In this document: in pieces, positions 17,098 through 26,711 of the stretch
Numbering within the stretch: position 1 is the stretch's first letter
How the letters are laid out: each line of letters begins with the position of its first letter
NCBI RefSeq assembly: GCF_023374055.1
Contig: NZ_JAMBEP010000003.1
Span: 302,467-366,466 of the forward strand
DNA from: Luteimonas galliterrae
GTDB taxonomy: Bacteria; Pseudomonadota; Gammaproteobacteria; Xanthomonadales; Xanthomonadaceae
Length of the DNA stretch: 64,000 nucleotides
Direction of reading: 5' to 3'
Program-made: the position numbers and the translations under genes
The notes under the pieces: model-generated
Seen by the model: the letters and a program-made list of their open reading frames with translations, nothing else
Told to the model about the DNA's origin: nothing
The model's database searches: none

Positions 17098-17370
17098 TCA
17101 TTTCAAATAGGAACGGACCAGCGAGATCGCCTGATCGATGCTGGCGCCGGCGCGCGCGCCGGGCTTGGCATGCCCGAATTCCTCGCGCAGATGGCTTTCC
17201 AGCACTTCCGACATCAGGCCGTTGACCGCACCGCGGATCGCGGCCAGTTGCTGCAATACCGGTCCGCAGTCGGCGCCCTGCTCCAGCGCGCGCTCTAGCG
17301 CTTCGGCCTGGCCGCGGATGCGCCGCACGCGGGTCAATGCGCGTTTTTTCTCCTGCGGGGTATGCGGCAT
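17098..17370 (-). CDS. frmR: FrmR-type formaldehyde-responsive repressor (CsoR/RcnR family)
   Basis: A 90-residue DUF156-family repressor heading the formaldehyde operon. It has Pro2 and Cys35, the pair that formaldehyde cross-links in E. coli FrmR, and His60; a metal-sensing set like RcnR is not complete. ATG 17370 has TTGGAG upstream. A FrmR/RcnR-type operator lies 127 bases before the start (17497-17517), with a REPIN in between. Autorepression of the operon until formaldehyde appears is inferred from the family. Confidence 0.93.
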   Translation of the reverse strand: MPHTPQEKKRALTRVRRIRGQAEALERALEQGADCGPVLQQLAAIRGAVNGLMSEVLESHLREEFGHAKPGARAGASIDQAISLVRSYLK

Positions 17371-17401
17371 TTCGGCTCCAAGCGTCGATCTTTCCTGCAG
17401 C

Positions 17402-17494
17402 TTTTTGTAGGAGCGGCTCCAGCCGCGAGCTCTTGCGACCAGATCACCGCGTCTTGCGGAAAGAGCTCGCGGCTGGAGCCGCTCCTACAAAAAG
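17402..17494. repeat. REPIN, family I, in the frmR leader
   Basis: Inverted units TTTTTGTAGGAGCGGCTCCA and TGGAGCCGCTCCTACAAAAA flank about 45 bases. It lies between the frmR start codon and the FrmR-type operator, so the operon transcript may begin with this structured leader. Confidence 0.9.
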
Positions 17495-17496
17495 CC

Positions 17497-17517
17497 ATAT
17501 ACTGGGGGATAGTATAT
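17497..17517. promoter_or_regulatory. FrmR/RcnR-type operator
   Basis: The sequence ATATACT-GGGGGAT-AGTATAT is an inverted repeat around a G-tract, the known operator layout of RcnR/FrmR proteins (TACT-G tract-AGTA). It sits between the divergent genes frmR (17370) and the TPR lipoprotein (17632), 115 bases from the latter, so it could control one or both. Confidence 0.8.
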
Positions 17518-17631
17518 CGCCGACTTTCGTTAGTGCGACGTGCAGGCGTATGGACGTGGCCGCACCTGTCCTGCCGATGCCATAAACGTCGTTGTTCCAA
17601 CAGGGGGGACAAACGAAAGGCAGAGATCGAC

Positions 17632-19284
17632 ATGGCCCGTGTTTTGCTTGCCCTCCTCACCGTCCTCGCGCTGGCGACCTGCCAGGCCCCCGAGTCGCGC
17701 AAAACCGCGGCCGCCGCCGAACCACCGCCGTTGTTCGATAATTTCGGCGACCTGCATCGCGACATCGGCACCAAGGTCCCGGAAGCGCAGCGCTACTTCG
17801 ATCAGGGCCTGCGCCTGGCCTATGGCTTCAACCATGAAGCGGCCGGCCGTGCGTTCGCCGAAGCGGCGCGGCTGGATCCCGATTGCGCGATGTGCCTCTG
17901 GGGCCAGGCGCTGGTGCTCGGCCCCAATATCAACATGCCGATGCCGCCCGAAGCCGCGCAGCCGGCCGCGCGCCTGGCCGCGGAAGCGCATCTGCTGGCC
18001 GACGCGGCGCGCAACCCCGCCGATCGTGCCCTGATCGAGGCGCTCGCCAAACGCTATTCCGATTCCCCGCAGGCGGATCGTAAGACGCTGGACAAGACCT
18101 ACGCCGACGCCATGGCCGACGTGGTGCGTCGCTTCCCCGAAGACGACGACGCCGCCACGTTGTATGCGGAATCGTTGATGGATCTGTCGCCCTGGGTGTA
18201 CTGGGACGCCGCGGGCAAGCCCACCGGCCAAACCAAGACCTTGGTCGCCGAGCTCGAACGCGTGCTCAAGCGCAACCCGAAACATATCGGCGCGATGCAT
18301 TACTACATCCATGCGGTCGAAGCTTCGCGCACGCCGCAGCGCGCCGAACCGTACGCGGACGCGCTGGCCGAGCTGGCGCCGGGTTCCGGGCATCTGGTGC
18401 ATATGCCGGCGCACATCTATATCCGTACCGGCCGCTATCACGACGCCACGCTGACCAATTTCTCCGCGACCACGGCCGACGCCGCGTTCCTGGCGGTCTG
18501 CGGCGGCACCAACGGCATGTATCCGCTCGGTTACGTGCCGCACAACTGGCATTTCGCGACGATGACCGCGTCGCTGCACGGCTCGCGCGAGCTGGCGTTG
18601 AACGCTGCGGCGCAGACGGCGCGGCGCGCGGACATGAAGCAGCTGGAATCGCTCAGCTTCATGCAGCAGTTCCTGGTGACGCCGTTGCTCACCCAGGTGC
18701 GATTCGGGCAATGGAAGGAAATCCTCGCGCAGGCGTCGCCGCCCGCGGATCTGCCCTATCCACGCGGCATCTGGCACTTCGCGCGCGGCATGGCCTATGT
18801 ACGCGGCGGCGAAAAGCAGCGGGCGCAGGAAGAACTGGATGCATTGCAGAAGATCGCCGCCGATCCCGCGATGAAGGACGTGTTGCTGGGTGCGAACAAC
18901 CATGCGGACGCCGTGCTGGCCGTCGCGGCGCCTTTGCTGCAGGGCGAGTTGGCCATGCTCAAGGGCCAGCGCAAGACCGGCGTCGCCCGTCTGCGCGATG
19001 CGGCGAAAGCCGAAGACGCCCTGGCCTACAACGAACCGGCGGACTGGCCGCTGCCGGTGCGGCCGTATCTGGGCGCAGCGTTGCTGGACGCCGGCCGCGC
19101 AGGCGAAGCCAGAGCGGTCTATCAACAAGACCTGGTTACGTACCCGAAGAACGGCTGGTCACTGTACGGATTGGCGAAAGCGCAGCGCAAGCTCGGAGAC
19201 GTCAAATCGGCTAAGCAGAACGAGCGCCGCTACAAAGATGCGTGGCAGTGGGCGGATACGCCGTTGACGGCGTCGCGGCTGTAA
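17632..19284 (+). CDS. TPR-repeat lipoprotein of unknown function
   Basis: A 550-residue protein with a lipoprotein-type signal (ALLTVLALATCQAP, Cys17) and a TPR-rich body: YFDQGLRLAYGFNHEAAGRA, then CAMCLWGQALVLGPNINMPM, HLVHMPAHIYIRTGRYHDA, and C-terminal repeats (PYLGAALLDAGRAGEARAVY). The Cys and His sites CAMC and HMPAHIY are conserved-looking and might bind a metal, but this is a guess. ATG 17632 opens at the signal peptide. It is divergent from frmR and shares the intergenic operator, so a formaldehyde link is possible but unproven. Confidence 0.82.
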   Translation: MARVLLALLTVLALATCQAPESRKTAAAAEPPPLFDNFGDLHRDIGTKVPEAQRYFDQGLRLAYGFNHEAAGRAFAEAARLDPDCAMCLWGQALVLGPNINMPMPPEAAQPAARLAAEAHLLADAARNPADRALIEALAKRYSDSPQADRKTLDKTYADAMADVVRRFPEDDDAATLYAESLMDLSPWVYWDAAGKPTGQTKTLVAELERVLKRNPKHIGAMHYYIHAVEASRTPQRAEPYADALAELAPGSGHLVHMPAHIYIRTGRYHDATLTNFSATTADAAFLAVCGGTNGMYPLGYVPHNWHFATMTASLHGSRELALNAAAQTARRADMKQLESLSFMQQFLVTPLLTQVRFGQWKEILAQASPPADLPYPRGIWHFARGMAYVRGGEKQRAQEELDALQKIAADPAMKDVLLGANNHADAVLAVAAPLLQGELAMLKGQRKTGVARLRDAAKAEDALAYNEPADWPLPVRPYLGAALLDAGRAGEARAVYQQDLVTYPKNGWSLYGLAKAQRKLGDVKSAKQNERRYKDAWQWADTPLTASRL

Positions 19285-19305
19285 GCGATCTTTTAGAGCT
19301 TTGCT

Positions 19306-19490
19306 TTTAGCCCTCTCCCATTTAATGGGAGAGGGTTGGGTGAGGGCGCGCGGAATCGCAGATTGCGGCGATAACGTCTGGGGAGCGTGCTCACGCGTCC
19401 TTTAAGCTGGGCTCCATAAAGCGGCGCGGCGAGGTGCGATTCCGCGCGCCCTCACCCAACCCTCTCCCGCAAGCGGGAGAGGGCTCAAGC
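19306..19490. repeat. Inverted pair of family IV palindromes
   Basis: Two head-to-head units, about 19306-19362 (CCCTCTCCCATTTAATGGGA with tail GGTGAGGGCGCGCGGAATCG) and 19426-19490 (GCGATTCCGCGCGCCCTCAC, then CTCTCCCGCAAGCGGGAGAG). The pair lies between the converging TPR lipoprotein and ppc genes. No stand-alone terminator is seen, and this palindrome may serve that purpose. Confidence 0.85.
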
Positions 19491-19500
19491 AAGAGCGGCG

Positions 19501-22221
19501 CTAACCGGTGTTCTGGATACCGGCCGCGATGCCATTCACCGTCACCAGCAGCGCGCGCAATACATCTTCGTCGTTGCGGTCGGAAGCGCGCCAGCGCCGC
19601 AGCAATTCCACCTGCAACACGCTGATCGGGTCGACATAGGGATTACGCAACCGGATCGACAAGCGCAGCCGCGGATCGTGGCTGAGCAGATCCTGCTCGC
19701 CGCGGATCGCCAGCACCGCGTCGCGCGTGCGCGCGAATTCTTCGGCGATGCCAGGGTAGAACGCCGCATGCGCCGGCGACAGCTGCGAATAGCGCTCGAA
19801 GATGCCCAGGTCCGATTTGGCCAGCGTCATCTCCACATCGTCGAGCATGGTCTGGAAGAACGGCCAGTCGCGCGCCATTTCCGCCATCGCCGCCTGGCCG
19901 TAGCGCTCGATGCCCTGCGCCAGCGCCTGGCCGACGCCGTACCACGCGGTCAGGCCGGAGCGGTTCTGCGACCAGGCGAACACCCACGGGATCGCGCGCA
20001 GGTTGCGGATGCCGCCGTCGCGGCGACGCGACGGGCGCGAACCGATGTGCAGCCGCTCGATCACGTCGATCGGCGTCGCCGCACGGAAGTAATCGCTGAA
20101 ATCCTCGCGTTCGTGCACCAGCGCGCGGTAGTGCGCGCGCGACACCGCAGCCAGTTGCGCCGCGGCCTCGCGCCATCCGTGCTCGCGCGGGTCCGGCTTG
20201 CGCGGCCGCAGGCTGGCGCGCAGCACCGCGCCGGTGGCCTGCTCCAGGTTGCGCAGCGCGAGCGCGCGGATGCCGTACTTGCGGTGGATCACCTCGCCCT
20301 GCTCGGTGGCGCGCAGGTGCCCGTCGACCGTACCGCGCGGCGCGGCATTGATGGCGCGCTCTGTCTTGCCGCCGCCGCGGCTGACCGAACCGCCGCGACC
20401 GTGGAAGAACACGATGCGCACGCCGGCCCGCTGCGCCAGCGCATGCAATTCGACCTGGGCGCGCTGCAGCGCCCAGCGCGAGGCCAGCAGGCCGCCGTCT
20501 TTGGCGCTGTCCGAATAACCGAGCATCACCGTCTGTTCGTTATCGCGCCCGGCGAGATGGCGGCGGTACGCGGGATCCTCGAACAACGCACGCATCACTT
20601 CCGGCGCGGCTTCCAGATCGGCTACGGTTTCGAATAGCGGCGCCACGTCCAGCGGCACCGCATCGCCTTCCACGCAACCGGCAATGCGCGCCAGCGCCAG
20701 CACCGCCAGCGCATCGGCCGCGCTGCGGCTCATGCTGATGATGTACAGGCCGATGGCGTGCTCGCCGTGCGTGCGGCGGAGGTCCTGCACGGCACGGAAC
20801 ACTTCCAGTGTCGATACGGCGACGTCCGCGGCCGATCCCGCAGATGCCGCAGACGCATCGCCGATCAAGGAATGCAGGCGATCGATCCGCTCGGCGAGCG
20901 GACGCGACGCCCATTCGGCATCGCCGGTCAGCGCCGCCAACGCTTCTTCATGGACGGCCGAGTCCTGGCGCAGATCCAGCGTCGCCAGATGGAAACCGAA
21001 GGTGCGCGCGCGCCACAGCACGCGCTGCAACGCGAAGCGCCCGGCATTTTCGCCGCGATGGCGCGCCAGGCTGGCATCGATCAGTTCCAGATCGGCGATG
21101 AAGGCATCGGCATCCGCATAACCCTGCGCCTGCTGCGCGCCGGTCGCCGAAAGTTTCGCGCCCATCAGGTCGAGCAAATGCCGGTAAGGCATGTCGGCCA
21201 GGCGCGGCTTGAAGCCGGCGACGGCTTTTGGCAATTCGCGGCCGTATTCGTCGATCCGCGCGAACACCGCTTCCTCCACCCCGATGCGGCTCAGCGACTG
21301 GGTGAGGACGCTGGCCAGCGCTCGCAGGTCGGCGCGGTATTGCGCCAGCGCCTGCAGCCGTTGCGCATCCAGGGCGGCGCGCACGGTATCGGCGCCGACG
21401 TTGGGATTGCCGTCCATGTCGCCGCCGACCCAAGTGCCGAAGCGCAGCACCTGCGGCAACGCGACGCGTTGCCCGTACACCGTTTCGACCGCATCGGCGA
21501 AGGCTTCGTAGAACACCGGCAGCGCGCGGAACAGCACGTGCGCCAGATAGAAACCGACGTGTTCGACTTCGTCGATCACGGTCGGCTTTTCCGGCGGCGC
21601 TTCGGAGGTCTGCCAGGCGGAGGTCAGCGCCAGGCGGATGCGCGCCTGGTCGGCGCGACGCTCGGGCGGCGTGCGTTCGCGGTCGATGTCGGCGACCAGG
21701 CGCTCGACGATCGAATGCTCTTTCTCCAGCAGCGCGCGGCGCACGACTTCGGTCGGATGCGCGGTGAAGACCGGCTGCACCCATAGCCGCGGCAGGAAGG
21801 CGGCGAGTTCGTCGAACGCGACGCCGGCGTCGCGCAGCTCGCGCAACACCGCTTCCAAACCGCCCGGCTGCGGCGCATGGCCGGCGCGCTGGTGGTCGCG
21901 GCGGCGGCGGATGCGATGCACGCGCTCGGCGATATTGGTCGCGCCGAAATACGCGGCGAAGGCGCGCACCAGCGCATCGGCGTCCTGCAGCGGCACCTGG
22001 GCCAGGCGCTCGACCAGCGCATCCATCGGCTCGGCGTTCTCGCGCCGGGCGATGGCCATGCGCCGTACCGATTCGACCTGTTCCAGCAGCGCCGACGACA
22101 CCTGTTCGGCCAGCATCTCGCCGACCATGGCGCCGAGGCGGCGCACGTCGTCGCGCAGCAGCGCGTCGGTTTCGGAGAATTCGATTTCGCGCAGGGGGGT
22201 CGCGTCGTTCGGCATGCTCAT
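19501..22221 (-). CDS. ppc: Phosphoenolpyruvate carboxylase
   Basis: Anaplerotic carboxylation of PEP to oxaloacetate in the cytoplasm. The 906 residues match the usual length. Visible signatures are VFTAHPTEVVRRALLEKE (catalytic His), MLGYSDSAKDGG, FFHGRGGSVSRGGG, IGSRPSRR, and the canonical C-terminus GIAAGIQNTG. ATG 22221 has GAGACG upstream. It is monocistronic and flanked by repeats on both sides. Confidence 0.97.
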   Translation of the reverse strand: MSMPNDATPLREIEFSETDALLRDDVRRLGAMVGEMLAEQVSSALLEQVESVRRMAIARRENAEPMDALVERLAQVPLQDADALVRAFAAYFGATNIAERVHRIRRRRDHQRAGHAPQPGGLEAVLRELRDAGVAFDELAAFLPRLWVQPVFTAHPTEVVRRALLEKEHSIVERLVADIDRERTPPERRADQARIRLALTSAWQTSEAPPEKPTVIDEVEHVGFYLAHVLFRALPVFYEAFADAVETVYGQRVALPQVLRFGTWVGGDMDGNPNVGADTVRAALDAQRLQALAQYRADLRALASVLTQSLSRIGVEEAVFARIDEYGRELPKAVAGFKPRLADMPYRHLLDLMGAKLSATGAQQAQGYADADAFIADLELIDASLARHRGENAGRFALQRVLWRARTFGFHLATLDLRQDSAVHEEALAALTGDAEWASRPLAERIDRLHSLIGDASAASAGSAADVAVSTLEVFRAVQDLRRTHGEHAIGLYIISMSRSAADALAVLALARIAGCVEGDAVPLDVAPLFETVADLEAAPEVMRALFEDPAYRRHLAGRDNEQTVMLGYSDSAKDGGLLASRWALQRAQVELHALAQRAGVRIVFFHGRGGSVSRGGGKTERAINAAPRGTVDGHLRATEQGEVIHRKYGIRALALRNLEQATGAVLRASLRPRKPDPREHGWREAAAQLAAVSRAHYRALVHEREDFSDYFRAATPIDVIERLHIGSRPSRRRDGGIRNLRAIPWVFAWSQNRSGLTAWYGVGQALAQGIERYGQAAMAEMARDWPFFQTMLDDVEMTLAKSDLGIFERYSQLSPAHAAFYPGIAEEFARTRDAVLAIRGEQDLLSHDPRLRLSIRLRNPYVDPISVLQVELLRRWRASDRNDEDVLRALLVTVNGIAAGIQNTG

Positions 22222-22263
22222 CGTCTCAGACTATACCCAGAGACCGGGGGACGACGCTTTTTT

Positions 22264-22390
22264 CGACACGGATAAAATCTGATCCACACGGATAAGGCAA
22301 TGGCATAGCCGCTTTGTGCCAGACGCGACTGCGAGTTCACGATTGAGCGGACGAACGCTTTATCCGTGCAGATCAGATTTTATCCGTGTC
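22264..22390. repeat. Inverted repeat, family VII
   Basis: CGACACGGATAAAATCTGAT at the left and ATCAGATTTTATCCGTGTC at the right, with inner CACGGATAAG / CTTTATCCGTG. It fills the gap between the gshA end and the ppc start. Confidence 0.8.
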
Positions 22391-22415
22391 AAAAACAAAA
22401 GGAAGAACCCGGACC

Positions 22416-23780
22416 TCAGTACGCGAACTCGCGAAACACCGGGTCCACGCTACCGCCCCACTCGCCATGGAACAGCGCCAGCTTGCGCTCGGCCGGCGTC
22501 TCGTCGGCCTCGGCGAATTCGATCAACGGCGCCAGGAAGATGCTTTCGTCCGCGCCGCTGCGGTTGCGGCGGGCGCGGCGCTGCAGGCCGGCGGCGGAGA
22601 TCTTCAGCGCTTCCAGCGCCAGATCGCGCAGCGTGCCGTTGCGGAACGGCAGCTTGAGCGCGCGCTTGGGCACGCCGTCGCGCAGCGCATTGCGTTCTGC
22701 CAGAGTGAAATCCTTGACCAAGTCCCAGGCGGCGTCGAGCGCGGCATCGTCGTACAGCAGGCCGGTCCAGAACGCGGGCAGCGCGCACAAGCGGCTCCAC
22801 GGGCCGCCGTCGGCGCCGCGCATTTCCAGGTATTTCTTCAGCCGCACTTCGGGGAAGGCGGTGGTCATGTGATCGGACCAATCGCGCAAGGTCGGCGTCG
22901 CGCCGGGCAATGCAGCGAGCTTGCCGTCCATGAACTTGCGGAACGACTGGCCGGACAGATCGATGTATTCGCCGTTGCGATAGCTGAAATACATCGGCAC
23001 GTCGAGCAGGTAGTCGACGTAGCGCTCGTAGCCGAAGCCGTCTTCGAACACGAAATCGAGCATACCGGTGCGATCGGCATCCGTGTCGGTCCAGATGTGC
23101 GAGCGGTACGAGAGATAGCCGTTCGGCTTGCCCTCGGCGAACGGCGAGTCGGCGAACAGCGCCGTGGCCACCGGCTGCAGCGCCAGCGACACGCGGAACT
23201 TCTTCACCATGTCCGCTTCGTCGGAAAAATCGAGATTGACCTGCACCGTGCAGGTGCGCGTCATCATGTCCAGCCCGAGCTGGCCGACCTTGGGCATGTA
23301 TTCGCGCATGATCTTGTAGCGGCCTTTGGGCATCCACGGCATGTCCTCGCGGCGCCATTTGGGCTGGAAGCCCATGCCGAGAAAACCCAGGCCGATTTCG
23401 TCGGCGACCGCCTTGACCTCTTTCAGGTGCCCGCCGACTTCGCTGCAGGTGTCGTGGATGCATTCGAGCATGGCGCCGGACAATTCCAGCTGGCCGGCCG
23501 GCTCCAGCGTCACCGAAGCGCCGTCCTTGAGCAGCGCGATCGTCTTGCCGTGTTCTTCCACCGCTTGCCAGCCGAAGCGGGTCAGCCCTTTCAGCAGCGC
23601 TTCGATGCCGCGTTCGCCTTCGAAAGCCGGCGGGCGCAGGTCGTCGAGGCGGAAACCGAATTTCTCGTGCTCGGTGCCGATGCGCCAGTCCGCTTTGGGA
23701 CGGCCGCCCGAAGCGATGTATTCGACCAGTTGCGCCTTGCCGGTAATGAGGCTGTCGCTGACGTTGCTGGGGCTGGACAT
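22416..23780 (-). CDS. gshA: Glutamate-cysteine ligase
   Basis: First step of glutathione synthesis: ATP-dependent joining of glutamate and cysteine. The 454-residue protein is of the plant/alphaproteobacterial class (GCS2-like) rather than the E. coli class. Segments such as [23 protein letters not shown] and [14 protein letters not shown] mark the active site. ATG 23780 ([15 protein letters not shown]) is chosen over 23843, which would add a repeat-like basic tail. It fits a genome that uses glutathione for formaldehyde removal and glutaredoxin. Confidence 0.94.
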   Translation of the reverse strand: MSSPSNVSDSLITGKAQLVEYIASGGRPKADWRIGTEHEKFGFRLDDLRPPAFEGERGIEALLKGLTRFGWQAVEEHGKTIALLKDGASVTLEPAGQLELSGAMLECIHDTCSEVGGHLKEVKAVADEIGLGFLGMGFQPKWRREDMPWMPKGRYKIMREYMPKVGQLGLDMMTRTCTVQVNLDFSDEADMVKKFRVSLALQPVATALFADSPFAEGKPNGYLSYRSHIWTDTDADRTGMLDFVFEDGFGYERYVDYLLDVPMYFSYRNGEYIDLSGQSFRKFMDGKLAALPGATPTLRDWSDHMTTAFPEVRLKKYLEMRGADGGPWSRLCALPAFWTGLLYDDAALDAAWDLVKDFTLAERNALRDGVPKRALKLPFRNGTLRDLALEALKISAAGLQRRARRNRSGADESIFLAPLIEFAEADETPAERKLALFHGEWGGSVDPVFREFAY

Positions 23781-23980
23781 ACGGGCCGCTCGTGGATGAG
23801 GTAGGCGATATGCGGGCGCCGCCCCGGATCGCAAGCTGGGCACTATAGCCCTCCCGCGCAGCGGCTAGCGTTTCCGGCTTGGAGGGTCAGTGTTCCGCCG
23901 GTGCGCGTGACAAGACCTCGCGATTCGATCAAACCGATACCGCACGACTTCGACGCAGCGACAACAAGATCCACGCACGC

Positions 23981-24069
23981 ATAGCCCGGGTGGAGCGAAG
24001 CGATAACCGGGACGGTTGTCTGCAGAGGATCCGAAAAAAGCCCCGGGTATCGCCTTCGGCTCAGGCTAC
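23981..24069. repeat. Inverted repeat, family V (diverged)
   Basis: ATAGCCCGGGTGGAGCGAAG at the left and CCCCGGGTATCGCCTTCGGC, then CAGGCTACG at the right. It lies in the 290-base gap between the engB end and the gshA start. The rest of the gap (23781-23980) shows nothing coding. Confidence 0.75.
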
Positions 24070-24070
24070 G

Positions 24071-24676
24071 TCAGATTTCCAACCAGCGCGCGACGACGTC
24101 GCGCGCCTCTTCCACGCCCAACTTCGACTCGCCCGAAAACGTCTGCACGCTGACGGTATCGCCGTACGCGCCGGACAATTCCTTGCGCACCGCCTGCAAG
24201 GCGTTGGCCGCCGCGCCGCGGCTGAGCTTGTCGGCCTTGGTCAGCAATGCATGCGCGGGCAGGCCGCGGTTGACCGCGTAGCCGATCATCTGCCGGTCGT
24301 AGTCTTTCAGCGGGTGGCGGATGTCCATCACCACCACCAGGCCCTTCAAAGCGTCGCGGCTGCCGAAATAACCGTCGAGGAAGGCCTGCCAATGCGCCTG
24401 CAGATCCTTGGGTACCTTGGCGAAGCCGTAGCCCGGCAGGTCGACCAGGTAGCGGTCCTCGAGCGGCGGCAGCGCGAAATACACCAGCTGCTGGGTGCGC
24501 CCGGGCGTCTTGGACACGCGCGCCAGGGCGTTCTGCTGGCACAACGCATTCAACGCGCTGGACTTGCCGGCGTTGGAGCGGCCGGCGAAGGCGACCTCGT
24601 AGCCGCCGTCGGGCGGCAACTGCCGGTGGTTGTGCGCGGCAAGCAGGTATTGGGCGCGGACGAAGGGATTGGCCAT
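24071..24676 (-). CDS. engB: Ribosome biogenesis GTP-binding protein EngB/YsxC/YihA
   Basis: Essential GTPase of 50S subunit assembly. From ATG 24676 (MANPFVRAQ) it has 201 residues; an ATG two codons upstream (24682) is equally possible, and neither has a clear ribosome-binding site. G1 is AFAGRSNAGKS, the switch region TPGRTQQLVYF, G3 DLPGYGFAKVP, G4 LTKADKLS. It is divergent from the cytochrome c4 gene; a REPIN begins about 25 bases upstream of its start, so its promoter must lie within or beyond that repeat. Confidence 0.95.
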   Translation of the reverse strand: MANPFVRAQYLLAAHNHRQLPPDGGYEVAFAGRSNAGKSSALNALCQQNALARVSKTPGRTQQLVYFALPPLEDRYLVDLPGYGFAKVPKDLQAHWQAFLDGYFGSRDALKGLVVVMDIRHPLKDYDRQMIGYAVNRGLPAHALLTKADKLSRGAAANALQAVRKELSGAYGDTVSVQTFSGESKLGVEEARDVVARWLEI

Positions 24677-24702
24677 GGGCATAGCTTCGCATGCGCCCCG
24701 GC

Positions 24703-24796
24703 TTTTCGTAGGAGCGGCTTCAGCCGCGAGCGCTTGCTCACGTTCGTGCGGGCGTGAAGGAAAAGAGCTCGCGGCTGAAGCCGCTCCTACGAAGAG
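24703..24796. repeat. REPIN, family I
   Basis: Inverted units TTTTCGTAGGAGCGGCTTCA and TGAAGCCGCTCCTACGAA. Located between the divergent engB and cytochrome c4 genes. Confidence 0.9.
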
Positions 24797-24918
24797 CAGA
24801 GGGCCGCTTTCGAAGGCAAATCGCGGCTTTCGTTGACCGTCCCGCGACCCGCGACGATAATTCCGCGTCTCTATGGCCGCTTTCCGGCGGCCCGTCCCGC
24901 GTTTCGGAGCCCAGCTGC

Positions 24919-25770
24919 ATGCGCCAAGCTCGCATCTACGGTATCGCCGCCCTGGCCCTTGCGGCCATCGCAGCGGTCGCTTTCGCCCAGACCACGGTCG
25001 TGCCCTTGCCGGACAAAGAGCCCGTGCAGGCCACGCCGATCGACGCGAACGCCGTGTCCGACCTGGCCAAGGCCAAGTGGGGCGACGCCAAGGCCGGTGC
25101 CGCTAAGGCCGGCGCTTGCGCCGCCTGCCACGGTCTGGATGGCAACGCCACTGCCGATCCCAAGATCTACCCGCGCATCGCCGGCCAGAGCGAGCGCTAC
25201 ATCGCCAAGCAGTTGGCCCTGTTCAAGAGCGGCCAGCGCGTCAATGCGCTGATGCAGCCTTATGCCGCGCCGCTGAGCGCGCAGGACATGCGCGACCTGG
25301 GCGCCTACTACGCCACCCAGAAAAGCGGCGCCGGCATCGCCGACGACAGCGCCATCGCCCAGGGCCCGAATGCCGGCATGAAGTTCTTCCAAGTCGGCGA
25401 GAAGCTGTTCCGCAGCGGCGATACGTCGCGCGGCATCCCCGCGTGCATGGCCTGTCACGGCCCGGCGGGCGCGGGCAACCCGGGCCCGGCCTATCCGCAC
25501 GTCGCCGGCCAGCAGGCCTGGTACGTGGCGCGGCGTCTGGAGGAATACCGGTCCGGCATCACCACGCTGAGCGATCCGAAGGACTTCAACATCATGGCAC
25601 TGGTGGCCAAGTCGTTGACCGACGAGGAAATCCAATCGTTGGGCAGCTACCTGCAGGGCCTGCACGACCGCGCCGACGAAGCCAGCGACGGCGAAGTGGC
25701 TGCAGCCAAGGCGGCGCCCGCCGCCGCACCGGCACCGGCCGCCCCGCAGGCGCCCGCCAAGTCTTCATAA
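24919..25770 (+). CDS. Cytochrome c4 (dihaem, periplasmic)
   Basis: A 283-residue periplasmic electron carrier. A signal peptide (IAALALAAIAAVAFAQ) is followed by two class I haem domains: CAACH at 67-71 and CMACH at 176-180, with Met ligands expected in VNALMQPYAAP and FNIMALVAK. The C-terminus is an Ala/Pro-rich tail. It would pass electrons to terminal oxidases. ATG 24919 begins at the signal peptide. A good terminator follows (25833-25866), separating it from the dsbA genes. Confidence 0.92.
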   Translation: MRQARIYGIAALALAAIAAVAFAQTTVVPLPDKEPVQATPIDANAVSDLAKAKWGDAKAGAAKAGACAACHGLDGNATADPKIYPRIAGQSERYIAKQLALFKSGQRVNALMQPYAAPLSAQDMRDLGAYYATQKSGAGIADDSAIAQGPNAGMKFFQVGEKLFRSGDTSRGIPACMACHGPAGAGNPGPAYPHVAGQQAWYVARRLEEYRSGITTLSDPKDFNIMALVAKSLTDEEIQSLGSYLQGLHDRADEASDGEVAAAKAAPAAAPAPAAPQAPAKSS

Positions 25771-25832
25771 TCACGGTTCTGTGAACTTAGCGGGCTCACC
25801 CCTGTCCAAGCTTTCACAGTCCTTGTTCAGAC

Positions 25833-25866
25833 CGCCGGCCACACCCTTGTGGCCGGCGTTTCTTTA
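25833..25866 (+). terminator. Rho-independent terminator after cytochrome c4
   Basis: A perfect 10-bp stem, CGCCGGCCAC / GTGGCCGGCG, with a 6-base loop, followed by TTTCTTT. It separates the cytochrome gene from the dsbA cluster. Confidence 0.85.
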
Positions 25867-25891
25867 TCCAGACCTGTCCGGAGCGTCTGCC

Positions 25892-26593
25892 ATGACCCTG
25901 CGTCTTGCCTTGTTGCTGCTTGCGCTGCTGCCGCTGACGGCCTGCAAACAGGCCGCCCCCGAAACCGCCGCAACCGCGCCTGAAACCACGGCGGCCGCGC
26001 CGACCGGAAGCCCGGTGGCCGGCGTCGACTACATCGTCATCCCCAACGGCCAGCCCTACGCGGCAGCCGATGGCAAGGTGGAAGTCGCCGAAGCCTTCGG
26101 CTACGCCTGCCCGCATTGCGCGCATTTCGAACCCCTCCTCAAGAACTGGAAGGCGACGCTGCCGGCGAACGCCCGCTTCGTCGCCGTGCCGGCGACCTTC
26201 GGCGGACCCTGGGATACTTACGCACGCGGCTATTTCGCGGCCGAATCCCTGGGCCTGGTCGACAACACCCACGAGGCCGTGTTCAACGCGATCCACGGCC
26301 TGCGCACCCTGCCGCCGAATGCGTCGGCCGAACAGATCGCCGCCTTCTACGCCCAACATGGCGCCGATGCGGCCGCCTTCTCCGCCGCAATGGCCAGCCC
26401 CGCGGTCGATGCCAAGCTCGAACACGTGCGCCAGTTCCTGGCGCGCGCGGAGGTGCCGGGCACCGCCGACATCGGCACGCCGATGATCATCGTCAACGGC
26501 AAATACCGCATCGATGCCGGCGAAGGCGGTTACGAGAAGATGCTGGACACGGCCGGCAAGCTGGTCGCGCAGGAAAGCGCCTCCGGCGGCTGA
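25892..26593 (+). CDS. dsbA: DsbA-like thiol:disulfide interchange protein 1 (lipoprotein, CPHC)
   Basis: A 233-residue thioredoxin-fold oxidoreductase. The signal ends in a lipobox (LLPLTACKQ, Cys18), then an Ala/Thr/Pro-rich linker, then the DsbA domain with active site CPHC at 73-76 and the cis-Pro loop GTPMIIVNGKYR. CPHC is the classic strongly oxidising DsbA motif. First of three tandem paralogues. It has a small insert (PGTADI) before the cis-Pro loop that the others lack. Confidence 0.9.
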   Translation: MTLRLALLLLALLPLTACKQAAPETAATAPETTAAAPTGSPVAGVDYIVIPNGQPYAAADGKVEVAEAFGYACPHCAHFEPLLKNWKATLPANARFVAVPATFGGPWDTYARGYFAAESLGLVDNTHEAVFNAIHGLRTLPPNASAEQIAAFYAQHGADAAAFSAAMASPAVDAKLEHVRQFLARAEVPGTADIGTPMIIVNGKYRIDAGEGGYEKMLDTAGKLVAQESASGG

Positions 26594-26711
26594 GCCGCAC
26601 TTCCGTGCGGCGGGTTGCAATACGCGCGCGCCGCACCGATAACTCGCTAACGCCCATCGCGTACGGACGGCGATGGATCATCACCCCCGTACCACTCTGG
26701 AGTTCGCTGCG

